Below, in pieces: positions 62,413-64,000 of a stretch of 64,000 bases of DNA. The stretch is from Mycteria americana (taxonomy: Eukaryota > Chordata > Aves > Ciconiiformes > Ciconiidae): the NCBI RefSeq assembly GCF_035582795.1, contig NC_134367.1, positions 52,359,562 to 52,423,561 on the forward strand, in the 5' to 3' direction. Below the pieces are notes generated by a model. That model worked only from the letters and a program-made list of their open reading frames with translations, made no database searches and was not told the DNA's origin. Position 1 is the stretch's first letter; each line of letters starts with the position of its first letter. The position numbers and the translations under genes are program-made.

Positions 62413-64000
62413 AAAATAGAATAAAAATAATATTGCTCACTACCATCCTCATTTTTTTTAAATTAAGACCACCAAACATGTATCATCCACTCCTATTCAT
62501 TACCATGGCATTAAGTGTACAATAGCTTATAAAATCTGAAAAAGTGGCTGATCAGTTTTACAGTTCTCCTCTTTCACCATTTGTTTCTCTTAATTTATCT
62601 CCTAATTTTCTCCCATAATTTCTTAAACATTTGTCCGGCATTGGCTTCTGTGCACAAATGAATAATTTCTATCTATCCAATACACTAATATGAAGGTATA
62701 CTAAGATAAAAGAAATGTTATTTTTGTCTTGTTCTGGGGGACTGGGTATATATCAGATGAACTGAAGTCAACTACAATCACAACATAAGGTTCTGAACCT
62801 TATTTCAGGCTACTTAAAGAAAGCGTGGCAAACAGATGTCTTGTAAGTCTTATATATTGTGCTGTACAAATCCCTAGAACAACACTAACACGCTGCAGGA
62901 TCAGGGCATAAATCAGCAGTCCCCTCAAAACTCCAGTCCTTAAATTCACCTGAACTATGGCATTCTCTATGCTGTATCCGTTAGCAAACCTTAAGGAAAG
63001 GGCATTTAAATTAATCATTTTACAAGACTAGATCAGTTAGCATCAGATTTAGTTACAGGCACTCAGACAAGGAGTGGGACATGAGTCCTGAAGCAGGACC
63101 TGTGGAAGAAGCCACTTCTTTACTATCCTTCTGCATTTTTAAAGAACAAGAGTTCCAAACCCTTCAACTGCATCTAAATCTGAAGCAGCATCCCACAGAT
63201 CGGTTATAGCATCAGCAACCTCTAGGAACCATGGTCTAAATTTTAAGTAGCTATCTGGATAAATTGACCCCCTAAAGTGCTCAATGCCATAAAACAGCAT
63301 CATTTTTGGAAATTCAAGAGGATGACTGGTAAATTTCAGGCCAATGCAAGATGCATCAAGCGGGACAATCAAAATGAGACAATTGTTCAATGTTGCCAGA
63401 AGTATTAATCTTAATTAATTCAGCCTTAACTAATCTGTCAAACTTCTGGAGCTCGGGGGGAGGGGGGTGTTTAACATGTACACAAACAAAATCTAATCCA
63501 ACATACTTACCATGGGAATTAAATTATAAAAATATTTAATATATTAAATATGTCATGACATTATTAAATGCAATGTATAACGAGGTGTTATATCATTAAA
63601 TTTAATATTATTACATTATTTTAATATTAAAATAGCAAATATGTTGATATATTGAAATATAAAAACCTAAACATATTATTACAGTTTTAAAAAATAGGTT
63701 TGGCAATTTGATTTTTTTAAAAGATGTAGAAATTGATAAAATATCAGAAAGAATAAGCTAAGAATTCAGTCCGTTACCCACCTATACACTATTATTCCTT
63801 GATTTCTATTATTTTAATCCCATTCACACATTAAACAATATTTTTGCCCAGTACATTTTCTAAAAAATAAAATCAAGAACAAAAGCAGCTGTAAAACCTG
63901 TCTCATGTCCTACTGCACAATCCCATCCCAATATACTTATACTGTGCAAAATTACATTATTCACTACTGAGTATTTCCTTCCTACACAATATAGTGTATA

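Noticed and set aside
63139-63390. 83-codon frame on the - strand near the right edge, considered as the missing WASF1 first exon or a transposon
   Set aside because: The translation does not resemble the WASF1 N-terminus (no MPLVKRN or LANIIRQL) nor any transposase I recognise. The length is ordinary for AT-rich DNA.

Overview
The window is vertebrate nuclear DNA, and almost certainly from a bird. Its interspersed repeats are CR1-type LINEs of several ages plus a solo endogenous-retrovirus LTR of a kind common in birds. The genes have multi-exon vertebrate architecture and there are no mammalian-type SINEs. The species cannot be named from the sequence; the young CR1 copy and the LTR suggest a non-galliform bird (inference).

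Two protein-coding genes are supported. On the + strand, an intronless class A GPCR (GPR6, 8152-9153) sits in a strong CpG island. Its GC-box/G-quadruplex promoter carries a perfect CRE palindrome and, about 100 bp before the start codon, a near-consensus REST/NRSF (RE1) element. On the - strand, the last seven coding exons of WASF1 (WAVE1) run from 55239 down to the stop codon at 38165, with a 3' UTR reaching about 37415. The first coding exon (roughly 45 codons) and the promoter lie beyond the right edge. The two genes converge tail to tail across about 28 kb of non-coding DNA. This matches human 6q21, where GPR6 and WASF1 are neighbours.

Layout: 1-7 kb, gene-poor DNA with two old CR1 pieces. 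7-9.6 kb, the GPR6 CpG island, coding exon and short 3' UTR. 9.6-37.4 kb, a relatively GC-rich intergenic region with decayed CR1 copies at about 20.7-21.3 and 22.7-22.9 kb and a 582-bp solo LTR (25240-25821) flanked by 5-bp target duplications. 37.4-64 kb, the AT-rich WASF1 gene body. Its first intron in the window holds a young, nearly full-ORF2 CR1 (about 56.9-59.9 kb, - strand) inserted into an older, opposite-strand CR1-like LINE.

Functionally the two genes are independent: GPR6 is a constitutively active Gs-coupled receptor that raises cAMP, and WASF1 is the Arp2/3-activating subunit of the WAVE regulatory complex. I found no tRNA, rRNA, CRISPR or prokaryote-like system and no evidence of an undescribed multi-gene system. 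The most interesting material is the regulatory architecture at GPR6, the nested LINEs, and the GPR-WASF linkage, which recurs in the paralogous human loci.
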